Shown here piece after piece: positions 30,143 through 38,074 of a DNA stretch of 64,000 bases. A model generated the notes under the pieces. The model saw nothing but the letters and a program-made list of their open reading frames with translations. It did no database searches and was not told where the DNA came from. The translations under genes were made by a program, and so were the position numbers. Origin of the DNA: Dyella terrae (GTDB lineage: Bacteria > Pseudomonadota > Gammaproteobacteria > Xanthomonadales > Rhodanobacteraceae); NCBI RefSeq assembly GCF_022394535.1, contig NZ_CP089414.1:4216001-4280000 (forward strand), read 5' to 3'. Within the stretch, counting starts at the first letter, position 1, and each line of letters starts with the position of its first letter.

Positions 30143-30769
30143 GTGAGCCTGTTTCTGACCATTGCGTTGGTGCATCTGGTGGCCCTATCGAGCCCGGGCC
30201 CGGACTTTTTCTTCGTGTCGCAGACCGCCGTGAGCCGCTCGCGGCGACAGGCCATGTTCGGCGTTGTCGGCATCACCCTTGGCGTCGTCGTGTGGTCTGC
30301 GTTGGCGCTGGCGGGTCTTCAGTTGGTGCTACAGCGGCTGGCCTGGCTGGAGCGGCTGATCGCGGTCGCCGGTGGCCTTTACCTCGTGTGGATGGGACTG
30401 AAGATGCTGCGCGGCGCGCTCAAGGCGCCGACCACGCAGGGCGAGCCCGTGCAGGTTCTGCAGCAAAGCGATTGGGCCACCTTGCGTGCTGGCCTGCTCA
30501 CCAATCTGTCCAACCCCAAAGTGGTGATCTACTTCGGCAGCGTGTTCTCCGCCTTCCTGGGTGATCGTGTCGATGCCGCCACGCGCTGGGGGCTGTGGAC
30601 GCTCGTTATCGTGGAAACGCTGTTGTGGTTTTCGTTGGTCGCTGGCGTGTTCGCCCTGCCGGCGATGCGCCGCGGTTACCTGAAACTCTCACGCTGGATC
30701 GACGGTTTTGCCGGTGCTGTGTTCGTGGCGTTCGGCTTGCACCTGATCTTTGCCAAGCGCGCGCTCTGA
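30143..30769 (+). CDS. LysE/RhtB-family amino-acid exporter
   Basis: A 208-residue membrane protein with about six helices. The family signature near the N-terminus is HLVALSSPGPDFFFV, followed by the conserved NLSNPKVVIYFGSVF. RhtB/LysE proteins export homoserine, threonine, lysine or similar amino acids. GTG 30143 follows AGGAGAG and gives the normal family start. The gene is divergent from the nucleoside permease with a 225-bp shared upstream region. The exact substrate is not determinable; RhtC-like specificity is a guess. Confidence 0.88.
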   Translation: MSLFLTIALVHLVALSSPGPDFFFVSQTAVSRSRRQAMFGVVGITLGVVVWSALALAGLQLVLQRLAWLERLIAVAGGLYLVWMGLKMLRGALKAPTTQGEPVQVLQQSDWATLRAGLLTNLSNPKVVIYFGSVFSAFLGDRVDAATRWGLWTLVIVETLLWFSLVAGVFALPAMRRGYLKLSRWIDGFAGAVFVAFGLHLIFAKRAL

Positions 30770-30957
30770 TCTTTCGGCGGGCACGCTTGCACCCCGTGAC
30801 AGAGCCCGGCAAAAGCATGGATTCGTGATGAACGGGCGCAACGAGTCCGACCTGCGTCGCGATTTCGGCGCATAGATGCCATGTACACTCGGCCGGTGCG
30901 GTGGTACCGCACCGGCGCGTGCAAGGGGACGCGGCCGTCCCATGCATGGAGATGCTC

Positions 30958-31716
30958 ATGGAGAAATACGCGATCACAGGCGCTCTCGCCTTTTCGCTGC
31001 TGATGGCCGGCCATGTCGCCGTTGCCCGCGCCGACGCGCCATCCCCCGACGTGAATGCCATCGTCAAAGCGGTGATGGAAGACCAGTACGGCACCCAGTA
31101 CGACAGCAAGCACGCATGCTGGGCCTTTGCGCATACCTCCGAGCAGGGGAATGCGTTGACCTATTGCATGAGTGCGGGCAAGCCACAGATGGTGGATACG
31201 GCAAAGGACAAGTTGCTCTACGTCTATGCGGCCAACCGGTACGACATCCACGACGACGATCGCTATAACTACGGTCACGTCGATCCCGGCTTGATGGGCG
31301 CTTTCGCCGTGCGGATCGATGCGAAGGGGCAGTGGACCTATCAGTCGCTCAATAACGCCATGGAGTTTGGCTCCAACGGTTATTGCGGCTGCAACAAGGC
31401 GGATTTCGTCACCTTGAGCCAACAAGGCGATGCCGGTTGGTTGTTCATCAGTGGCGGGGTGTGGCAGGGCACCGTCGTCGCTGACTACAACATCGTGATG
31501 GCGCACAAGGGTGGCTTTGTCGACGTCAGCAAGATTCCCCAGGTTAAGGAATCCGCGCAGGACGTCGAATACAACGTCAAGGTTGCCTCTGCTCCGGCTG
31601 GGTCAGGCATGTTTCCGCTCGATGTGACCAAGACCAAGGGCGGTGCAACCGTCAAAACCTTCCAGGTGAAGTTCGATCCCAAGGCTTTCGCATACGTGTT
31701 GCCTGCGGGAGATTGA
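30958..31716 (+). CDS. Hypothetical secreted protein, candidate immunity partner of the lysozyme effector
   Basis: I do not recognise a named family. The protein has 252 residues from ATG 30958, with GGAG seven bases upstream; 30946 is an alternative. A Sec signal peptide ends near VAVARADA. The mature part has four cysteines (HACWAF, TYCM, YCGCN), suitable for disulfides in the periplasm, and an Asp-rich DIHDDDRY loop. It ends only 44 bases before the XVIPCD lysozyme-like effector on the same strand. In Xanthomonas the equivalent peptidoglycan-cutting effector is encoded directly after its periplasmic inhibitor, so an immunity role is a reasonable inference. Unlike known X-Tfi proteins it has no lipobox. 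Confidence 0.6.
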   Translation: MEKYAITGALAFSLLMAGHVAVARADAPSPDVNAIVKAVMEDQYGTQYDSKHACWAFAHTSEQGNALTYCMSAGKPQMVDTAKDKLLYVYAANRYDIHDDDRYNYGHVDPGLMGAFAVRIDAKGQWTYQSLNNAMEFGSNGYCGCNKADFVTLSQQGDAGWLFISGGVWQGTVVADYNIVMAHKGGFVDVSKIPQVKESAQDVEYNVKVASAPAGSGMFPLDVTKTKGGATVKTFQVKFDPKAFAYVLPAGD

Positions 31717-31760
31717 GCGCGAAACGCCCGCGCTACTTTTGACTATTCAAGGACGAAGAC

Positions 31761-33170
31761 ATGTCAAACACTACTGACGACCGCTGGAACACTGCCAGGC
31801 AGGACTTGGCCAATGCCGCCGCCAGGGCGGGTGTCGATCCAGGGGTGCTGGCCAAGATTGCCGGCTTCGAATCACAGTACAACCCGCATGCGCGTCCCAT
31901 TGCGTCCCACAAACATGCGGAACTGAATTCGGTGACGCAGTTCGATGGCGTCAAAGCCATGTCGTCTGCCTACGGCTACGGCCAGTTCACCAATGACACG
32001 TGGACGGGCATGGTGCGCCAGTACGGCGAAAAGTACGGCGTGATCGATGCTCGTCACCTGACCGAGGCGCAGGCCAACACGCCTGAATTGCGCAACGACA
32101 CGACGTTGCAGGCCGGCATGCTGGCCGAGTTCACTCGCGAGAACATCGTGAAAGGTGCCTGGCTCGGCGGCGCGGATGCCGACGCGAACGTGTATGCCCT
32201 GCATAACCTGGGCGGCGCGGGTGGCGCCGCCTTCCTGAAGGCGGTGCGCGAGCATCCAAACGAGCGTGTGGACGCTGTGCTCTCTGCCAATGTCATCAAG
32301 CGCAATCCGGGACTCTATGGCGACGGCACTGGAACAGTGGAAGCTGCCTATACGCGCATGGGACAGCAGATGGAGCGCTATGAGCACTACGCGGAAGACA
32401 TCCGGCACGTGACGCCCAGTCAGACAGCCGCCGCATCCTTGTCGAAGTCGCAGCCGGCGTCGGCACCGCATGTGCAGGAGCCGCCGCACGCCTCGCCGAC
32501 ACATGCAACGCGACCCGCAGATGTGCTGAGGGAAGGTGCCCATGGCGAGGACGTTCATGCACTGCAGGAACGACTCGAGAAGCTCGGCTACACCGGCGCC
32601 CGGAACACCCACCTGCATGTGGACGGCCACTACGGTCCCGTCACGCGCAACGCCGTCGAGGCTTTCCAGCGCGATCACCATCTGACGCCCGATGGCGTCG
32701 CCGGCCCTTTGACCATGAAGCAGCTTGACAACCAACTCCGCCTGCACGCACAGGACGCATCCGCCAAGACGCAAGGAACGCCGCTACTGAACGATCCGGC
32801 GCACGCTAACAACGCCTTGTTCCAACAGACCATGGCGGGTGTCCGTACGGTCGACCAACAACAGGGTCGCTCCTCCGACCAGCACAGCGAGAACCTGGCG
32901 GCTGCGCTGACCGTCGCTGCGCAGGGCAAGGGGTTATCGAAAGTTGATCACGTCGTGATGAGCGACGACGGCAGTCGTGCCTGGGCAGTGCAGGGCAACA
33001 TCGATTCGCCATTCAAGCAGATGGTTTCCGTCGATGTGGCGAAGGCCGTCAATACGCCGGTGGCGCAGAGCACGGAAGCGCTCGCGCAGACGGCCAAGGT
33101 GGCGCCCGATGCCGCCCAGCAGCCAGCGATGCAGGTTCTTCAGCCCTCTGCCGAGGGGCCGCACCGCTGA
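31761..33170 (+). CDS. X-T4SS effector: lysozyme-like domain, peptidoglycan-binding domain and XVIPCD
   Basis: A 469-residue protein without signal peptide, built like known Xanthomonadales T4SS antibacterial effectors. Residues 10-210 are lysozyme/transglycosylase-like: Glu37 in GFESQYNPHA is the expected acid, followed by SAYGYGQFTNDTW. Residues 225-250 are a Pro/Ala/His-rich linker. Residues 255-325 are a PG_binding_1 domain (LREGAHGEDVHALQERL, VDGHYGPVTRNAVEAFQ). Residues 342-437 are the XVIPCD that docks on VirD4, with LSKVDHVVMSDDGSRAWAV and SPFKQMVSVDVAKAV. A short Gln/Ala tail follows. The XVIPCD matches that of the lipase effector at 38075. The predicted target is the peptidoglycan of rival cells. 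Confidence 0.9.
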   Translation: MSNTTDDRWNTARQDLANAAARAGVDPGVLAKIAGFESQYNPHARPIASHKHAELNSVTQFDGVKAMSSAYGYGQFTNDTWTGMVRQYGEKYGVIDARHLTEAQANTPELRNDTTLQAGMLAEFTRENIVKGAWLGGADADANVYALHNLGGAGGAAFLKAVREHPNERVDAVLSANVIKRNPGLYGDGTGTVEAAYTRMGQQMERYEHYAEDIRHVTPSQTAAASLSKSQPASAPHVQEPPHASPTHATRPADVLREGAHGEDVHALQERLEKLGYTGARNTHLHVDGHYGPVTRNAVEAFQRDHHLTPDGVAGPLTMKQLDNQLRLHAQDASAKTQGTPLLNDPAHANNALFQQTMAGVRTVDQQQGRSSDQHSENLAAALTVAAQGKGLSKVDHVVMSDDGSRAWAVQGNIDSPFKQMVSVDVAKAVNTPVAQSTEALAQTAKVAPDAAQQPAMQVLQPSAEGPHR

Positions 33171-33172
33171 GT

Positions 33173-33208
33173 GTGATCCGGCACGGGTCATTGCCCGTGC
33201 CGGATCAC
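33173..33208. terminator. Long perfect stem-loop after the lysozyme effector gene
   Basis: A 15-bp perfect stem (GTGATCCGGCACGGG and its complement) has a 6-base loop, two bases after the stop codon and between convergent genes. It has no T-run, so it may act with Rho or as a 3' end barrier for both genes. Confidence 0.65.
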
Positions 33209-33245
33209 GGCGCCTGTGACGGCGAGGCTGGGTGGGCGCGCGATA

Positions 33246-34616
33246 TCAGGGCAACAGCTTGCCCGGATTGAGAATGCCATCCGGATCGAAAGCGGCTTTC
33301 ACGTTGCGCATCAGGTGCAGCGTGGAGGGCTGCAAGGCGAGCGGCATGAATTCCTTTTTGACCAGCCCAATGCCGTGCTCGCCCGATAGCGTGCCTTCAA
33401 GCGAAATCACCAGCGCGAAGATTTCAGCGAGGCAGGCATGTGACCGCTCGCGTTCCGCATCATCGCGTGGCAGCAGGTTGACGTGCAGGTTGCCGTTGCC
33501 GGCATGGCCGAAGCTGACGATCAGCACGTCGTGCTTTTTCGCTAGCGCCTTGATGCCATCCACGAGTTCCGGCAGATGGCTGACGGGCACCACCACGTCT
33601 TCGTTGATCTTGTTCGGCGAGATGGTGCGCTGGGCGGGCGATAGTGCCTTACGCGCGGACCACAGCGCCTGGGTTTCCTCAGCGGTTTCGGCGACGCGCA
33701 GTTCTTCCAGTCCATCCCCGCGCGCCGCACGCGACACGGCATCCACGGCGCTAGGTAGCGTTTCCGGCTCACCGTCCACTTCAATCATCAGCATTGCACC
33801 GGCCAGCGGCACGCCATCGCCGCCGTAATCGCGGGCGAGTTTCAGCGCCACGTCGTCGATGAATTCTAACGCGCAGGGCGTGACTGGCTGGGCCATGATC
33901 CGCGCGACGGCTCGCGCGGCGGCGGATACGTCGCGATAGGTGGCGCGAAGCGTGCGCAACGCAGAGGGCTTGGGTGTGAGCTTGAGCGTGGCTTCCGTGA
34001 TGAGTGCCAGCGTGCCTTCCGAGCCGATCAGCAGACGCGTGAGGTCGTAGCCCGTCGCGCCCTTGCTGGTGTACGTGCCGCAACGGAAGCCGTCGCCGGT
34101 GCCGGCCACTGCGCGCAGGCCTAGCGTGTTCTCGCGCGGACTGCCGTACTTCACCGTGCGCGGCCCCGCTGAGTTGCAGGCGAGGTTGCCGCCGATGCTG
34201 CACCACGGCGAGGACGACGGATCGGGTGGCCAGAAGAAGCCGTGTGGTTTCAACGCCTGCTGCAGGTCACCGTTGAGCACGCCTGGTTCCACCACGGCGA
34301 GTCGATTGTCCGGATCGATACGCAGAATGCGGTTCATGCGCTCGAAGCTCGCAACCACGCCGCCGTCCACCGGCACCGTGGCGCCCGTCGTGTTGGTGCC
34401 ACGCCCGCGTCCGATCAACGGCACGCGATGTTCGCGACAGGCTCGCACCAAGGCTTCCGTCTGCTCGTGCGAAGTGGGAAACACCACGGCATCGGGCAGG
34501 GCGTTGCGCCGCGAGTTGTCGTAAGCGTAGGCAAGGCGCTCGGCCATGCCCGTGGCCATCGCGTCGCCAGGAAAGTGTTCACTCAGCGCGTTGAGCAGGG
34601 CGTCGGGGAGGTTCAT
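33246..34616 (-). CDS. FAD-linked oxidase (GlcD / D-lactate dehydrogenase-like)
   Basis: A 456-residue flavoprotein of the FAD_binding_4 plus FAD-oxidase C class. The PCMH FAD domain has LIGRGRGTNTTGATVPVDGG and GSIGGNLACNSAGPR-like text (SIGGNLACNSAGP). The C-terminal domain has SFGHAGNGNLHVNLL and LSGEHGIGLVKKEF, the His/Glu residues of the D-2-hydroxy-acid dehydrogenase active site. Candidates are D-lactate or glycolate oxidation, feeding the respiratory chain. ATG 34616 gives the family N-terminus; ATG 34643 would add nine residues. It lies between the effector gene and a hydrolase on the T4SS-side strand but has no visible secretion role. Confidence 0.85.
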   Translation of the reverse strand: MNLPDALLNALSEHFPGDAMATGMAERLAYAYDNSRRNALPDAVVFPTSHEQTEALVRACREHRVPLIGRGRGTNTTGATVPVDGGVVASFERMNRILRIDPDNRLAVVEPGVLNGDLQQALKPHGFFWPPDPSSSPWCSIGGNLACNSAGPRTVKYGSPRENTLGLRAVAGTGDGFRCGTYTSKGATGYDLTRLLIGSEGTLALITEATLKLTPKPSALRTLRATYRDVSAAARAVARIMAQPVTPCALEFIDDVALKLARDYGGDGVPLAGAMLMIEVDGEPETLPSAVDAVSRAARGDGLEELRVAETAEETQALWSARKALSPAQRTISPNKINEDVVVPVSHLPELVDGIKALAKKHDVLIVSFGHAGNGNLHVNLLPRDDAERERSHACLAEIFALVISLEGTLSGEHGIGLVKKEFMPLALQPSTLHLMRNVKAAFDPDGILNPGKLLP

Positions 34617-34664
34617 AGGGCCAGTATCCCACTCTCCCGCCATGATCGCCGCCTGCCCGTCGGA

Positions 34665-36170
34665 TCAATCCGCTGGCGGCGTTTGCGGCGCCGTCATCTT
34701 GGCCGGCGGCAGTGCTAGCTCAGCCGGAAGCAGCGCATCGACCCGTTGGCGGATATAGGGATAGAACGGGTTGGAGCTGACCCGCAGGATGTCGTCCAGG
34801 TTGAGTATCAATGCCCCGCGCTCGCCACGCGGTGCGGCCGTGCCCAGGCGGATACCGAAGTCCTCCGACATGTCCGGCTCGGTGCCGTAGAGCGGATCAT
34901 TGGATGGGAACGGTAGAGCGATGTGTGAGAGCGAGAAGATGTTGTCCGGATACAGAATGGATAGCGGCACGGTCGTGGCTGTGGTCTGGCCGGCGTCGGT
35001 CGTACGTGCAACGGTATGGTCGTCGTTCTCCGCCGCATTGCTGATAACGGTGGTCGTGAAAGCCTGAGGGCCAGACGGCAACATGCGGCTGAGGGCGGTG
35101 AGTGAGCTCGCCTTGAGCAGCGTGTCGAAGCGGTGGTCGCGATTGACGTCGAACAGCACCACCTCGCTGCCGTTGGCTGGCACATGCGCATAAAGCGTGT
35201 GCATCACCGCGGAGGCGCTCACCGTATCGTCCACCACGGACTGAAACGTGAGGATGGGTGGCAGGCGGGAGAGCTGCTTGTCGCGCGCCATGCGCAGCAT
35301 CTGGCTGCGGATCGCATCGGTAAGCAGATAGGTCTGGCGTGCCGCATTCACCGGGAACGAGTTGTACTTATACGGGTTGTATTCCGGCAGCAAGTCCAGC
35401 CACGCGGCCTTGGCAAATCGCGGCAGCATGGCGGGCAGGCCGGCGAGCCCGGCGAAGCGGGCGAAACTGGTCACGCCGATCATTGGCGACAGCAGCACAA
35501 GTCGCGTGGGCATGGTCAGGTCACTGTGCTCGCAGGCATCGAGCGTGTACTTCACCGCGAGCGCACCGCCGTTCGAATAGCCGACCATATGGATGGGCGC
35601 ATTCGGCCCCACGCGCCGGCGCGCCTCACGCATGGCAAGCCGCGTAGCGGCCAGCCAATCCGGCCAATCCACCTTGGTAAGCGCCGCCGGTACTGTGCCG
35701 TGACCCGGCACGCGCAAGCCGATAGCAACAAACCCATGCGCCTGATACAGCTCAGCGATGTCGCGCAGGCTGTACGGCGAGTCGGTCAGGCCATGGATAA
35801 GCACCACCGCGCCCACCGGTGTCCCCACCGGTTCCAACACGTATGACCGGTTCCAGTCGTGAGCAAAATGGCCCGGATACATCGGCGCGCCGTCGAAATA
35901 CCGGTTGGAGACGACACGCTGAGAAGGCTCCAGTTTGTCGGTGACCTGCGTTTTCACCTCATCAAAAGCGCGCTGTTCGGCAGCCAGATAGCCGGGCCAG
36001 TCGCTGGCGTCGAGCTGCGAGGGAGACAGTTCGTCCGGGACGAAGGTCTGCCACGGAGCAAGCGGTTCACCCTGCTGCGAATCCCAGGCGCGGATGCCCA
36101 GCAGCGAAACGAGGAAGACCAGGACGACGACGGCCGTCCATTTGCCCAGCTTGATCAGTACCCGAACCAT
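34665..36170 (-). CDS. Membrane-anchored alpha/beta-hydrolase (lysophospholipase-like)
   Basis: A 501-residue protein with an N-terminal signal-anchor helix (VVVLVFLVSLLGIRAW). The hydrolase domain has LIHGLTDSPYSLRDIAELY (oxyanion His-Gly), the nucleophile elbow VGYSNGGALA, FQSVVDDTVSASAV for the acid and DVNRDHRFD for the His. This is the Hydrolase_4/monoacylglycerol-lipase pattern, so ester or lysophospholipid hydrolysis is likely. It ends 21 bases beyond the FAD-linked oxidase start region, so the two may be co-transcribed. It abuts the T4SS locus but carries no XVIPCD. Confidence 0.82.
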   Translation of the reverse strand: MVRVLIKLGKWTAVVVLVFLVSLLGIRAWDSQQGEPLAPWQTFVPDELSPSQLDASDWPGYLAAEQRAFDEVKTQVTDKLEPSQRVVSNRYFDGAPMYPGHFAHDWNRSYVLEPVGTPVGAVVLIHGLTDSPYSLRDIAELYQAHGFVAIGLRVPGHGTVPAALTKVDWPDWLAATRLAMREARRRVGPNAPIHMVGYSNGGALAVKYTLDACEHSDLTMPTRLVLLSPMIGVTSFARFAGLAGLPAMLPRFAKAAWLDLLPEYNPYKYNSFPVNAARQTYLLTDAIRSQMLRMARDKQLSRLPPILTFQSVVDDTVSASAVMHTLYAHVPANGSEVVLFDVNRDHRFDTLLKASSLTALSRMLPSGPQAFTTTVISNAAENDDHTVARTTDAGQTTATTVPLSILYPDNIFSLSHIALPFPSNDPLYGTEPDMSEDFGIRLGTAAPRGERGALILNLDDILRVSSNPFYPYIRQRVDALLPAELALPPAKMTAPQTPPAD

Positions 36171-36307
36171 GGCTTCCCCGCGAACGATGCCGCCATCGGC
36201 GGCAGGCGGCAGCAGTCTGCCTCAAAAAGCATGGGGAAACCGTAGAGGAAAACCGATGCCGGCCGTACGCCGCCGGCTCGATATCGATGTTAGGCCACTG
36301 GGCTGGC

Positions 36308-37987
36308 TCAGATCGCCAGCTTGGGAATATCCACCTTGGGCAGCAAGCGCGCGGTGAAGTAGCGATCCTCGTAGTAGCGGATCTTGTCGCACAGCACCGG
36401 GTGAGGGATGCCTTCGTAGAAGAACACCTCCTTCTCCGGGCCCATGGCCTTCAACTCCTGCGGAAGCATCAGAGCGCGGCGTTCTTCCGACTGGCTGCGC
36501 GACTTGTCGTTGCGCCCCTTGGTCACGTTCTCCTTGCGCACGGTGGTATAGCCGAGCATCTCGGAGTAATCGTTGGCGTCCTGTTGCTCGCGCGGCGCGT
36601 AGACAATCTGCAGTGCGTGGTTGGTGATAAGGGCGCGGGATATGTCCTTGCCGTAGGCGGCATCGAGCTGGGCCATGCTCTGGATGATAGGCAGCAGACG
36701 AATGTTGTAACCCGCCATATAAGCCACGGCGGTGGCGATGATCTCCACCTTGCCGATCGAGGTGAACTCGTCCATCAACAGCAAGCACTGGTGCTTCAGC
36801 TCAGGGTTGTTCTGCGGCAGCTCTTTGGTATTGAGGTTGATCAGCTGGCTGAAGAACAGGTTCACGATCAGCCGGCTCTCGGCTAGCTTGTTGGGCTGAA
36901 TGCCGATGTAGATGGTCATCTTCTTCTTGCGCACATCGGTGAGCAGGAAGTCGTCCGTGCTGGTGGCCTCATCCAGCACCGGATTGATCCAGGCGTTCAA
37001 CGGCTCCTTGAAGGTGCCAAGAATGGAGGCGAAGGTTTCGTTGGCCTGCGAGAGCAGATTGGCGAATGCCGACTGCGCGTTGCCGCTGAGGAAGGGCTGC
37101 TGCGCCAGATGGCCGTATAGCTGCCGCAAATCGGTGCCGTCGCCGGAAGAGAGTCGGTACACATTACCCAGCGTTGGCTTGACGCGCAGCGCCTGCGGCA
37201 GGCTTTCACGCTCGTCGGCGTCCCATTTCTCGAACAAATAGAGGGTGAAGGCCATGAACGCATTACGCGCCTGACTGACCCAGAACTTCTGGTCGTCCGA
37301 GCCATCTGGATAGAGCATGGCCGAGATGCTCATCAAGTCCGATACGCGGAAGGCGGGGTCGTTGGACACATAGCTCAACGGATTCCAGCGGTGCGTGCGG
37401 CGGTCTTCGGCGAACGGGTTGAACAGGTAGATCTCGTGGCCCTGGCTCGCTCGCCAGCCGCTGGTCAGCTCGAAGTTCTCCTGCTTGATATCCAGCACCA
37501 CCGCGGACTCGCGGTACTCCAGCAGATTGGGAATCACCACGCCCACGCCCTTGCCCGAGCGGGTAGGCGCCGCGAGTATCACGAACTGCTGGCCGCTCAG
37601 GCGCACCAGGTCACCCTTGTACTTGCCCACCAGGATGCCGTTGTCGGACGCCTTGAGCATGTCCTTCTTGCGCAGGTCGCCGCCATGCGCGAAACGAGCA
37701 TCGCCATGCATCGCCTGCTTCTTGCGGCGAGACAGCGGATACAGCGATACCAGCCACAACAGCACGGGAACGCCAAAGCCGAGATAGCCTGCCCAGCGGA
37801 GGCGACCGACATAGGGCTGCACCTGCGGCAGGTCGAGTGCGCGCACGTAGTTGAGGTAGGTATTCCAGGCGAGCGGCTCGTTACCGAGGCCCAGGAACTT
37901 CAGCGCGAGAAATCCAGACAGGTACTCGCCGGCGATGATCGCCAGCAGGGCCAGTCCAATGGCAACGTACACTTTGGTCTTGCTCAT
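36308..37987 (-). CDS. virD4: T4SS coupling protein VirD4
   Basis: The inner-membrane ATPase that recruits XVIPCD effectors to the secretion channel. The protein has 559 residues. Two transmembrane helices lie at about 5-31 and 66-85, followed by HGDARFA at the start of the cytoplasmic part. Walker A is APTRSGKG (140-147), and Walker B is in HQCLLLMDEFTSIGKVE. The C-terminal part contains the TraG/TraD ATPase core. It is the last gene of the minus-strand virB-effector-virD4 run, 87 bases after the lipase effector. In X. citri the XVIPCD was first found as a VirD4-interacting domain, which supports the pairing here. Confidence 0.95.
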   Translation of the reverse strand: MSKTKVYVAIGLALLAIIAGEYLSGFLALKFLGLGNEPLAWNTYLNYVRALDLPQVQPYVGRLRWAGYLGFGVPVLLWLVSLYPLSRRKKQAMHGDARFAHGGDLRKKDMLKASDNGILVGKYKGDLVRLSGQQFVILAAPTRSGKGVGVVIPNLLEYRESAVVLDIKQENFELTSGWRASQGHEIYLFNPFAEDRRTHRWNPLSYVSNDPAFRVSDLMSISAMLYPDGSDDQKFWVSQARNAFMAFTLYLFEKWDADERESLPQALRVKPTLGNVYRLSSGDGTDLRQLYGHLAQQPFLSGNAQSAFANLLSQANETFASILGTFKEPLNAWINPVLDEATSTDDFLLTDVRKKKMTIYIGIQPNKLAESRLIVNLFFSQLINLNTKELPQNNPELKHQCLLLMDEFTSIGKVEIIATAVAYMAGYNIRLLPIIQSMAQLDAAYGKDISRALITNHALQIVYAPREQQDANDYSEMLGYTTVRKENVTKGRNDKSRSQSEERRALMLPQELKAMGPEKEVFFYEGIPHPVLCDKIRYYEDRYFTARLLPKVDIPKLAI

Positions 37988-38074
37988 GCAATCTTCCTGA
38001 AGCGTTTCCTGGCGCGTCCGCGCCGGGTCCCAGAGTAGATACGAATGTCGGTCGAGCCGTTGGATTGGGGCCTG

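Noticed and set aside
31872..32774. 300-codon minus-strand frame opposite the lysozyme effector
   Set aside because: Antisense shadow; the effector frame contains three recognisable domains.
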